Source of the DNA: Woeseia sp.
Lineage (GTDB): Bacteria > Pseudomonadota > Gammaproteobacteria > Steroidobacterales > Woeseiaceae
Reading direction: 5' to 3'
Length of the DNA: 6,661 nucleotides
Assembly: GCA_003229095.1 (NCBI GenBank)
Contig: QIHS01000404.1
Location: forward strand, 1 to 6,661
In this document: in pieces, positions 1 to 6,317 of the stretch
Position numbering within the stretch: the first letter of the stretch is position 1
Layout: each line of letters opens with the position of its first letter
Program-made: the position numbers and the translations under genes
Notes under the pieces: generated by a model
What the model saw: only the letters and a program-made list of their open reading frames with translations
The model's database searches: none
What the model was told of the DNA's origin: nothing

Positions 1-405
1 CGCGCGATCTGACAATGGGCGCATTACGGCCCCGGTCAGCAGCGGGCTGAAATAATCGTCAACAATGACAAAACCCATGCCCCACGCGGACAGCTCGACT
101 TGGCGCCGCCCGGCAGATCCGCTGACGAATCGGCGTGCAAGCGCACCCAACACGCCGGATCGTTTGAACAACTCGAATAAAATTCCGATCAGGATGACTA
201 TCTGACAAATCCAGATGAAGTCGCCGTTGCCCAGCGAGGATTGAAACAACTCGTTCAACCCCACGCCGGGCACACTCCCCAGCATCAGCGTGCCGACAAA
301 GGTGCCGACAAGCATGGCAATCAACGCCGAGCGGCTGACAAATGCCAGTACGAGTGTTACCAGCAAAGGTAACAACGCCCACATGCCCCAACCTGATTCT
401 TCCAT
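1..405 (-). CDS. NhaC-family Na+/H+ antiporter, N-terminal part (runs off the left edge)
   Basis: Inner-membrane secondary transporter predicted to exchange Na+ for protons. The reverse strand is open from the ATG at 405 to base 1 (135 residues, no stop). A long hydrophobic stretch at residues 9-42 and another at 62-80 look like membrane segments. The best diagnostic is the block at residues 108-134, containing GFVIVDDYF (Asp116-Asp117) followed by TGAVMRPLSDR, which resembles the conserved DDYF...G.VMRP..DR segment of NhaC-type antiporters. The start at 405 is preferred because AAGGCAGG (410-417) lies four bases upstream. An in-frame ATG at 468 would add 21 charged residues and has no clear ribosome binding site. 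It is transcribed divergently from the FAH gene. The C-terminal part lies outside the window, so the exact subfamily and ion remain inferred. Confidence 0.75.
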   Translation of the reverse strand, partial: MEESGWGMWALLPLLVTLVLAFVSRSALIAMLVGTFVGTLMLGSVPGVGLNELFQSSLGNGDFIWICQIVILIGILFELFKRSGVLGALARRFVSGSAGRRQVELSAWGMGFVIVDDYFSPLLTGAVMRPLSDRA

Positions 406-575
406 CAAACCTGCCTTTACAAGATCGTTACGCCAACGATGCAAGTTTTTGAAGTTGATTTCAAACATCGCATGACTTGCAATAGATTGCGTTGCGAAGG
501 AGACTCAGGATCCATCGGCGCATGCCTTCCCGACTTTGTCTGGATTGGCCGTAGCGCGGAAACAGGGGGACGGCA
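406..575. other. Divergent intergenic region, no gene seen
   Basis: This stretch separates the minus-strand antiporter gene from the plus-strand FAH gene, so promoters for both should lie here. I could not pick out a convincing -35/-10 pair on either strand. A small inverted repeat, TTGAA-6-TTCAA, lies at about 449-464 and could bind a regulator, but it is short enough to occur by chance. Open frames here have no recognisable product. Confidence 0.5.
564..570 (+). promoter_or_regulatory. Ribosome binding site of the FAH-family gene
   Basis: AGGGGGA lies five bases before the ATG at 576. It supports the upstream start, which includes the signal peptide, over the internal ATG at residue 23 (base 642). 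Confidence 0.6.
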
Positions 576-1448
576 ATGACGATAAGACGAGGCGCGAGCG
601 CCTTAGTGATTGCCTTGATTGCTTTTTGCGGGGCGCATGCGATGGCAACAGAAAATTCCGGCGATACGGTGAGATATGTTCGTTACCTGCAGGACGATCG
701 CGCCCGTTACGGCATTGAAGACGGCAATCAGATTCATGAACTGGACGGACCAGCCTGGCAGGGCGGCGTACGAACAGGCAACAGTATTTCTCTATCGGAG
801 GCAACTTTACTGGCGCCGGTAGAACCCTCCAAAGTGATCGCGGTTGGCTATAACTACATCAGCCACCGGGAGGAAATGACGCATACGGAGAAACGCCCAA
901 TTCCGAAAGAGCCGCCACTGTTCCTCAAGCTACCAACCTCCATTACCGGACCAGACACCGACGTGCCCTACCCTGAAGGTGCAACTGACCTGCACTTCGA
1001 AGGCGAACTCGTCATCGTCATTGGAAAGACAGCCAGCAAGGTGGCGGTGGCTGATGCGGGCAACTTCATCTTCGGCGTCACAGCCGGCAATGACATTAGC
1101 GAGCGCGCCTGGCAGGCGAATGACCTGCAGTGGTTTCGCGCTAAGGGAACAGATAAGTTCGGCCCGCTGGGGCCGGCGGTCGTTACCGGCCTGAATTACC
1201 TGGATCTCCGGGTACAAACGAGGCTGAATGGTGAAACCATGCAGAACCAGAGTTCGATAGATCACATTCATGATGTGCACGAAATTCTCAGTTATGTCAG
1301 CCAATATGTAACACTCTACCCGGGCGATATCATTTTCACGGGAACGCCGGGTGCAACAGGTGCCATGAAACCTGGCGACATCGTGGAAATCGAACTCGAA
1401 GGCGTTGGCATTCTTAAGAACCAGATTGTTTCGTCTGTAGTCGAATAG
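576..1448 (+). CDS. Exported fumarylacetoacetate hydrolase (FAH) family protein
   Basis: Predicted metal-dependent enzyme of the FAH superfamily, whose members hydrolyse, decarboxylate or isomerise beta-diketo acids and related compounds; the substrate here is unknown. Of 290 residues, about 1-22 form a signal peptide: Arg4-Arg5, a hydrophobic core ALVIALIAF, then a likely cut after AHA (20-22) or AMA (22-24). A short N-terminal FAH region follows (YVRYLQDDRARYGIEDG, 34-50), then the catalytic domain from about residue 84: VIAVGYNYISH (87-97), the metal-binding pair Glu142/Glu144 in HFEGELVIVIG, Asp173 in GNDISERAW, and the closing block FTGTPGATGAMKPGDIVEIELEGVG (254-278). The domain looks complete and its metal ligands are present. 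Most FAH proteins are cytosolic, so the export signal is unusual. Starting at Met23 would remove it, but the better ribosome binding site precedes Met1. The gene is followed after 25 bases by another exported protein, probably in the same transcript. Cys18 does not sit in a good lipobox (Phe at -1), so a lipoprotein is unlikely. Confidence 0.88.
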   Translation: MTIRRGASALVIALIAFCGAHAMATENSGDTVRYVRYLQDDRARYGIEDGNQIHELDGPAWQGGVRTGNSISLSEATLLAPVEPSKVIAVGYNYISHREEMTHTEKRPIPKEPPLFLKLPTSITGPDTDVPYPEGATDLHFEGELVIVIGKTASKVAVADAGNFIFGVTAGNDISERAWQANDLQWFRAKGTDKFGPLGPAVVTGLNYLDLRVQTRLNGETMQNQSSIDHIHDVHEILSYVSQYVTLYPGDIIFTGTPGATGAMKPGDIVEIELEGVGILKNQIVSSVVE

Positions 1449-1473
1449 AGAAAATTCTTTTAGGGGACCGAAA

Positions 1474-2495
1474 ATGATCACACGAACAAAACCAATCCTG
1501 CACCACGTGCTTATTCTGTCGCTGGCCGTTTTTGGCGGCACAGCGATCGCACAAAACGGCGCACCCAATACTCACGACCCCGTTGCCGGTTGGGCCGAAT
1601 TGCCCGATGGCCGTGTCTGGGGCGCGATCAGTGCGATCTATCCTGCCAACGATGGAAAGCACATCTGGATTGCTGAGCGTTGTGGCACGAACTTGTGTGC
1701 AGGCAGTGACCTCGATCCCGTCATGCTGTTCGACGAAGACGGCCATGTCGTTAAGAGTTTTGGCGCCGGCATGATTACCTGGCCGCACGGCATGTATGTC
1801 GATGCAGACGATAACGTGTGGATTGCGGACGCGGTTGGCTATGCGCCCGTGCCGGACGGTGTCGGTCATACGGTGATGAAGTTCAGCCCCGATGGTGAAC
1901 TGCTAATGACGCTTGGCAAAGAAGGCGTTGCGGGCGACGGAACCGATGTCTTCAATAAACCTGCCGACATAGTGGTAGCACCCAACGGTGATATTTTTGT
2001 TGCAGACGGACACGACACTGCTGGCAACAACCGCATCATGAAATTCAACAGCGATGGTGACTTTCTTATGCAGTGGGGATCTGTCGGTGGCGATCACGGC
2101 CAGTTCCGCGATCCGCATGCTTTGGCAATGGATTCACAGGGTCGCTTATTTGTCGCCGATCGCGGCAACAGTCGCTTGCAGATCTTCACCCAGGACGGCG
2201 AGCATGTTGCCACCTGGACACAATTCGGACGACCGAGCGGGCTGTTCATCGATAAAAACGACGTTCTGTACTCAGCAGACTCTGAGTCGAATGATCGCCG
2301 TAACACCGGCTGAAACGCGGCATCCGAATTGGCAGTGCTAAAGACGGCTTTGTCACCGCGTTTGTTCCTGACCCGGAAGCGGACCAGGACAACTCAGGAA
2401 CCAGCGGCGCGGAGGGTGTTGCAGTAGACGCCGCGGGCAATATCTACGGCGCGGAAGTGGGTCCCCGGGCGATCATGATTTACGTCCCGAAATAG
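1474..2495 (+). pseudogene. Secreted NHL-repeat beta-propeller protein, interrupted by a -1 base frameshift
   Basis: Predicted exported beta-propeller resembling proteins often labelled NHL-repeat or peptidyl-alpha-hydroxyglycine alpha-amidating lyase family; no reaction can be assigned. AGGGGA (1462-1467) lies six bases before the ATG. Residues 1-26 form a signal peptide (core VLILSLAVFGG, likely cut after AIA). NHL-like blades recur: DNVWIADA (113-120), GDIFVADG (172-179), GRLFVADRGNSRLQIF (223-238) and DVLYSADSES (263-272). Cys70 and Cys75 in ERCGTNLCAGSDLDP could form a disulfide. The frame stops at TGA 2311-2313 after 279 residues. The other frame then continues from AAA at 2313 for 60 family-like residues (KRGIRIGSAKDG... 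and GAEGVAVDAAGNIYGAEVGPR) to TAG 2493-2495. Restoring one G (TGA AAC to TGG AAA) would join both parts into 340 residues with Trp at the junction. As read, the product lacks its last blade. The cause may be a real mutation or a base-call error. Confidence 0.85.
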
Positions 2496-2579
2496 CCCGT
2501 TTTATGGAACAAGTACGCTTGTGGCGCTGTCTTAAATGGTAGACTTCGCCTTATTGTTCGCAATCATGGAGACCCAAGG
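2496..2579. other. Intergenic region upstream of the Bax inhibitor-like gene
   Basis: This 84-base gap probably carries the promoter of the next gene. A candidate TTGTGG (2519-2524) and TAGACT (2540-2545) are only 15 bases apart, a poor match. A 5-bp hairpin ACAAG-TACG-CTTGT (2509-2522) has no T-run after it and is not a convincing terminator. GGAG at 2568-2571, eight bases before the ATG at 2580, is a good ribosome binding site. Confidence 0.4.
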
Positions 2580-3249
2580 ATGAACGACAACGTCAACTAT
2601 CTGGCGCCCGTTTCAGAGCTGTCCGCAGCGGATCGCTCAACTTTTATTTGGAAATGTTACGCACATGTCGTCGGCGCGATTCTTGTCTTCGCCGCAATTG
2701 AGGTTTACCTGTTCCAATCAGGTGTCGCCAAGGCAATCGCCGAGCCAATGTTAAACAACTGGCTGCTGGTGATTGGCGCGTTCATGTTCGCGAGTTGGGG
2801 TGCTACCCGGGTTGCGCACAAGGTCAAGTCGACACAAGCCCAATATATGGCGCTTGGCTTTTTCATCGTAGTCCAGGCACTGATCTTCGCACCTATGTTG
2901 TATATCGCATCCAAGATGCAGCCCGGCTTGATAGACAGTGCTGCCGGGGTCACAATCATGGGCTGCGTCGGCCTTATTGCAACCGTCATGATTACTGGCA
3001 AAGACTTTACGTTCTTGCGCGGCATGCTGGTCTGGGGTGGAATGCTTGCCATGGTGGCGATTGTCGGCAGCATATTTTTCGGCTTCCAGCTCGGCACCTG
3101 GTTTTCCGTTCTGATGATCGGCTTTGCCGGTTCTGCCGTCTTGTACGACACATCGAATATCGTTCATCACTATCCGCAGGTTGCAGCTATTCGCATCGAT
3201 CGCACTGATGTTCTGGTATGTGCTCAGGTTGTTCATGAGCCGGAATTAG
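2580..3249 (+). pseudogene. Bax inhibitor-1/YccA-type membrane protein, frameshifted before its last helix
   Basis: Predicted multi-pass inner-membrane protein of the Bax inhibitor-1 (TMBIM/YccA/YetJ) superfamily; some members conduct Ca2+ or interact with the FtsH protease, but the role here is unknown. Hydrophobic segments lie at about residues 28-46, 60-77, 88-110, 120-139, 148-168 and 173-189. The family-like signature AGSAVLYDTSNIVHHYP spans 183-199, with Asp190. After HHYPQ (residue 200, base 3179) the reading frame becomes non-family sequence and runs to TGA 3309-3311, straight through the terminator and into the end of serS. In the +1 frame, from TTG 3181, lie the expected final helix and tail, LQLFASIALMFWYVLRLFMS plus RN, ending at TAG 3247-3249. 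Relatives, as I remember them, have about seven more residues (DRYVAAA-like) at the junction, so a loss of about 20 bases fits better than a single inserted base. As read, the protein would lose its seventh helix. Family assignment is firm; the exact size of the lesion is inference. Confidence 0.82.
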
Positions 3250-3266
3250 GAACAGATCGAAAGTTG

Positions 3267-3298
3267 AAAAAAGCCCGGCAACTGCTGGGCTTTTTTTT
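3267..3298. terminator. Bidirectional intrinsic terminator between converging genes
   Basis: A 7-bp stem pairs GCCCGGC (3273-3279) with GCTGGGC (3284-3290), with one G-U pair and the loop AACT. It is flanked by six A (3267-3272) and eight T (3291-3298). On the plus strand it ends the Bax inhibitor-like transcript, 17 bases after that gene's proper stop. On the minus strand the A-run becomes a T-run, so it can also end the lolA-serS transcript, two bases after the serS stop. Confidence 0.9.
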
Positions 3299-3300
3299 GC

Positions 3301-4584
3301 TCAGCAAATAGGAGTCAGATTATTGGCACCGGCCATGTAGGGTAGCAAGACTTCTGGTACGGTAACGCTGCCATCAGCCTCCTGGCAGTTCTCCATCACG
3401 GCAACCAACGCCCTGCCCGCAGCCACGCCGGAACCGTTCAGCGTGTGCAGCAACTCAGGCTTGCCGGTGTCCGGATTCCTCCAGCGCGCCTGCAGTCGCC
3501 GCGCCTGGAAATCTATGTAGTTGCTGCACGACGATATTTCCCGGTACGCCTGCTGTCCCGGCAACCAGACTTCGAGGTCATAGGTCTTATGAGCACCGAA
3601 GCCGACATCGCCTGAACACAAAACGACTTTCCGGTAGGGCAAATTCAGTTTCTGCAATACCGTCTCGGCGTGACCGCATAACTCCTCAAGTGCCACGTCG
3701 GAATTTTCTGGTTCTACCATCTGCACGAGCTCGACCTTTTCAAACTGGTGCTGGCGAATAATACCGCGGGTATCCTTGCCATAAGAACCCGCTTCGGAAC
3801 GAAAACATGGCGTGTGCGCAACGAACTTCTTTGGCATTTCAGTCCCTTCTGCGATGCTGTCCCGCGCAAGATTCGTCACAGGCACTTCCGCAGTTGGTAT
3901 CAGGTAAAAAGGCGGATCGTCTGTCGTCTTGAACTGGTCGTCCGCAAATTTTGGCAACTGGCCCGTGCCAAAAAGCGCCTCGGATTGCACCAGGTACGGC
4001 ACGTAAACTTCCTGGTAGCCGTGTTCCGCGGTATGCGTGTCCAACATGAATTGGATCAATGCACGCTGAAGTCGTGCCAGCAGTCCGTGCATGACTGCAA
4101 ATCTCGAGCCGGACATTTTTGCGGCAGCATCAAAGTCCAACAGCCCCAGACCAGCGCCAATCTCCACGTGATCGAGTATCTTGAAATCAAAGTCGCGGGG
4201 CTCACCCCAACGAAGAATCTCTTTGTTGTCGTTCTCGTCTGCACCATCGGGTACGTCATCGTGCAACAGGTTTGGCAATCCCGACTCGACTTCGCGCAGT
4301 TCTGACTGCACATCGTTTAGCCCGCTCTCGGCTTCTTCAAGTTTCTTGCCAAGATCTTCGACTGCCGCCAGCAACGGGGCAATATCTTCGCCTTGCGCTT
4401 TCGCTTTGCCTATCGACCTGGCACTTGCATTGCGCTCTGCACGCAACGCTTCCACGTCAACCTGCAAGGCTTTGCGGCGTTCTTCCAGTGTGGCATACGC
4501 GCCTTCATCGAAAATGAAATTTCGCCGTTTGAGGTTGGCCGCAACATCGTGTCCGGCGGATCTGAGGAGTTTAGGGTCAATCAT
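3301..4584 (-). CDS. serS: Seryl-tRNA synthetase
   Basis: Cytosolic class II aminoacyl-tRNA synthetase that activates serine with ATP and loads it onto tRNA-Ser (and tRNA-Sec where present). The 427-residue length is normal. It begins with the typical MIDPKLLR; residues about 33-105 form the charged, heptad-rich N-terminal coiled coil that grips the tRNA long arm. The catalytic core follows: a motif 1 region around 160-195 (SGSRFAVMHGLLARL...), the serine-binding TAEVP at 231-235, motif 2 with FRSEAGSYGKDTRG (261-274) and RQHQFEKVE (277-285), and motif 3 with NGSGVAAGRALVAVMENCQ (383-401). An upstream in-frame TTG at 4620 would add 12 residues inside rarA and is not favoured. Its ATG lies within the end of rarA, sharing eight bases (ATGATTGA), which suggests translational coupling. 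The ribosome binding site is weak (AGAAG). Confidence 0.98.
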   Translation of the reverse strand: MIDPKLLRSAGHDVAANLKRRNFIFDEGAYATLEERRKALQVDVEALRAERNASARSIGKAKAQGEDIAPLLAAVEDLGKKLEEAESGLNDVQSELREVESGLPNLLHDDVPDGADENDNKEILRWGEPRDFDFKILDHVEIGAGLGLLDFDAAAKMSGSRFAVMHGLLARLQRALIQFMLDTHTAEHGYQEVYVPYLVQSEALFGTGQLPKFADDQFKTTDDPPFYLIPTAEVPVTNLARDSIAEGTEMPKKFVAHTPCFRSEAGSYGKDTRGIIRQHQFEKVELVQMVEPENSDVALEELCGHAETVLQKLNLPYRKVVLCSGDVGFGAHKTYDLEVWLPGQQAYREISSCSNYIDFQARRLQARWRNPDTGKPELLHTLNGSGVAAGRALVAVMENCQEADGSVTVPEVLLPYMAGANNLTPIC

Positions 4585-5965
4585 TGTCTGCTTCTTTGTT
4601 TTGCTCGTTTCGCCTGGCAATCTGCGCCAGCTTTTCGCCGATCTTTAACTCAAGACCCCGCGGCACGGGATAATAGTACTTGCGCGCCGGCATGTCGTCA
4701 GGAAAGTAGGTTTCGCCTGCTGCCAAAGCATCTTCTTCGTCATGTGCATACCGATACTGTTCACCATAGCCAAGTTCTTTCATCAGTCGGGTGGGTGCAT
4801 TGCGCAAGTGCATCGGCACTTCCAGCGAGCCGAACTCGGCAACGTCGGCGGCGGCACTCTTGCTCGCTTTGTAGACGGCATTGCTCTTGGCTGCACAGGC
4901 AAGAAAAACGACTGCCTGCGCAATTGCCAATTCGCCCTCGGGGCTGCCAAGCCGCTCGTAGGTTTCAAGAGCGTCCAGGCACAGCCTCAGTGCACGCGGA
5001 TCTGCATTGCCTATATCTTCGGATGCGACCCTGATGATGCGCCGTGCGACATAGCGTGGATCACAACCGCCATCGAGCATGCGCATCAGCCAATATAGCG
5101 ATGCATCAGGATCGGAACCACGAATAGACTTGTGCAGTGCAGAAATCTGATCGTAGAAATATTCTCCTTGTTTGTCGAAACGGCGCCGACTGCCCTGGGC
5201 CACATCTGTTGCAATAGCACGTGTAATAACTCGCTTCTCACCACTTGCAGGGGCCAGGTCTGCAGCCAGCTCAAGCAAATTGAGCGCCCGCCGCGCATCA
5301 CCATCTGCAGCCATCACGATCAGCTCCGCAGCATCGGCATCCAGGGTGATATTTTCACTGCCTAAACCGCAACTGGCATCTTGTAGTGCGCGCGCAATTA
5401 CGTCGCCGAGTGCATCGGATTCCAGCGGCTTGAGTACATATACACGTGCGCGGGACAGCAATGCGTTGTTCAGCTCAAAAGATGGATTCTCCGTTGTCGC
5501 ACCAATGAATGTCAGTGTGCCATCTTCGACAAATGGCAGGAACGCATCCTGCTGTGACTTGTTGAATCGATGCACCTCATCGAGAAACAGAACGGTGCGC
5601 CGGTCATAAACTTCCCGATGTTGTTTCGCTTCTGCAACTGCAGCACGCACGTCTTTGATTCCGGCCATTACCGCAGAAAGGCTGACAAAGTGGGCGTCCG
5701 TCGTCTGCGCGATCATACGAGCGAGCGTCGTTTTTCCTGTTCCGGGCGGGCCCCAGAAAATCATGGAATGCGCTCTGCCCTGCTCAATGGCGACCCGCAG
5801 CGGTTTTCCTTCTGCTAACAAATGTTGCTGGCCAAAAAAACCGTCCAGGGAATCCGGCCGAATTCGGTCGGCCAGCGGACGGTTCAGCTCATCGCCCGTG
5901 TCTTTTCTGACTGTCTTCTGTGTGAATAAATCAGCCAAATTTCTTCTGCAACCATCGTTCGACAC
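4577..5965 (-). CDS. rarA: Replication-associated recombination protein A (RarA/MgsA), AAA+ ATPase
   Basis: Cytosolic AAA+ ATPase of the clamp-loader/RuvB-like group that acts at stalled replication forks and interacts with single-strand DNA-binding protein in E. coli. In 462 residues: RPLADRIRPDSLDGFFGQQH (29-48), Walker A GPPGTGKT (72-79), Walker B LFLDEVHR (126-133, Asp129-Glu130), sensor 1 GATTENPSF (155-163), the arginine-finger region LLSRARVY (169-176) and sensor 2 GDARRALN (222-229). The C-terminal tetramerisation half includes DPRYVARRIIRVASEDIGNA, and YYYPVPRG lies near the end. The start is uncertain. The GTG at 5965 has GGAG five bases upstream, but overlaps the VanZ-like gene by 35 bases. 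A TTG at 5938 would give MADLFTQ..., more like the start of known relatives, with an 8-base overlap. The gene overlaps serS by 8 bases at its other end. Confidence 0.97.
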   Translation of the reverse strand: MSNDGCRRNLADLFTQKTVRKDTGDELNRPLADRIRPDSLDGFFGQQHLLAEGKPLRVAIEQGRAHSMIFWGPPGTGKTTLARMIAQTTDAHFVSLSAVMAGIKDVRAAVAEAKQHREVYDRRTVLFLDEVHRFNKSQQDAFLPFVEDGTLTFIGATTENPSFELNNALLSRARVYVLKPLESDALGDVIARALQDASCGLGSENITLDADAAELIVMAADGDARRALNLLELAADLAPASGEKRVITRAIATDVAQGSRRRFDKQGEYFYDQISALHKSIRGSDPDASLYWLMRMLDGGCDPRYVARRIIRVASEDIGNADPRALRLCLDALETYERLGSPEGELAIAQAVVFLACAAKSNAVYKASKSAAADVAEFGSLEVPMHLRNAPTRLMKELGYGEQYRYAHDEEDALAAGETYFPDDMPARKYYYPVPRGLELKIGEKLAQIARRNEQNKEADND

Positions 5966-6317
5966 GCAAACTCCAGCCGCCGAAACCGACCAGCGCGATT
6001 GTTATGCCCGCCACAATGCCCAACAGATCGGCACTCAGGTCCGCCAGCTCAGCGGTTCGATAAGTCAGCATGGACTGGCCGACTTCGATCAGCGCGCCGA
6101 ATATCAACAGGCCTAAAGCGATCCAGACGTAAGCGCGCGGTGCGTACTGACCGCAATACCAGATGGCCAGTATGGCGAATGTCACGCCATGGGCCCACTT
6201 GTCAGACACGTTCCAGTCCGGTCCATTGGAAACCGGGGCCATCGCAAAAGCTACCACGGCAAGCAGCAACAACACGCCAGCGATGCGCCAGCGTATGGGA
6301 TAATTCAATGGCAACAT
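5931..6317 (-). CDS. VanZ-like family membrane protein
   Basis: Small (128 residues) predicted inner-membrane protein of the VanZ-like family. VanZ itself gives low-level teicoplanin resistance in enterococci, but the function of most chromosomal relatives is unknown, so no role is assigned. Four hydrophobic segments lie at about 11-29, 42-58, 63-82 and 97-112. Family-type polar residues are present: DKWAH (Asp39, Lys40, His43) before the second segment, and GALIEVGQ (Glu78, Gln81) followed by Arg87, Asp93 and Asp97 in TYRTAELADLSADLLGIVAG. The ATG directly follows the lolA TAG with no gap, and there is no strong ribosome binding site, so translation is probably coupled to lolA. Its 3' end overlaps the start of rarA. 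I know lolA and rarA as direct neighbours in E. coli, so this gene is an extra member of the unit here. Confidence 0.82.
   Translation of the reverse strand: MLPLNYPIRWRIAGVLLLLAVVAFAMAPVSNGPDWNVSDKWAHGVTFAILAIWYCGQYAPRAYVWIALGLLIFGALIEVGQSMLTYRTAELADLSADLLGIVAGITIALVGFGGWSLRVERWLQKKFG
5971..5974 (-). promoter_or_regulatory. Ribosome binding site supporting the GTG start of rarA
   Basis: GGAG (read on the minus strand) with the 5-base spacer TTTGC before GTG 5965-5963. It lies inside the VanZ-like coding sequence and is the main argument for the longer rarA start over the TTG at 5938, whose own upstream AGAAGA is weaker. Confidence 0.45.

Noticed and set aside
59..391. 110-residue minus-strand reading frame overlapping the left-edge gene
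   Set aside because: It is rich in Arg, Cys and His with no recognisable motif, and lies out of frame with the NhaC-type sequence, which has clear family blocks.
449..464. Inverted repeat TTGAA-6-TTCAA as a possible operator
   Set aside because: The arms are only five bases and no promoter elements could be placed around it; chance is a fair explanation.
930..1568. 212-residue minus-strand reading frame opposite the FAH gene
   Set aside because: It mirrors a convincing FAH-family gene, has no family signature and spans the intergenic gap; a shadow frame.
2300..2320. Programmed -1 ribosomal frameshift in the NHL gene
   Set aside because: No slippery heptamer is present before the TGA, and a single missing G in a TGGAAA context explains the break more simply.
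2509..2522. Hairpin ACAAG-TACG-CTTGT as terminator of the NHL gene
   Set aside because: The stem is short and no T-run follows, so it is not a credible intrinsic terminator.
2519..2545. Candidate sigma-70 promoter for the Bax inhibitor-like gene
   Set aside because: TTGTGG and TAGACT are weak matches with 15-base spacing; not strong enough to list as a promoter.
3748..4305. 185-residue plus-strand reading frame inside serS
   Set aside because: It lies wholly opposite a well-supported seryl-tRNA synthetase gene and has no recognisable domain.
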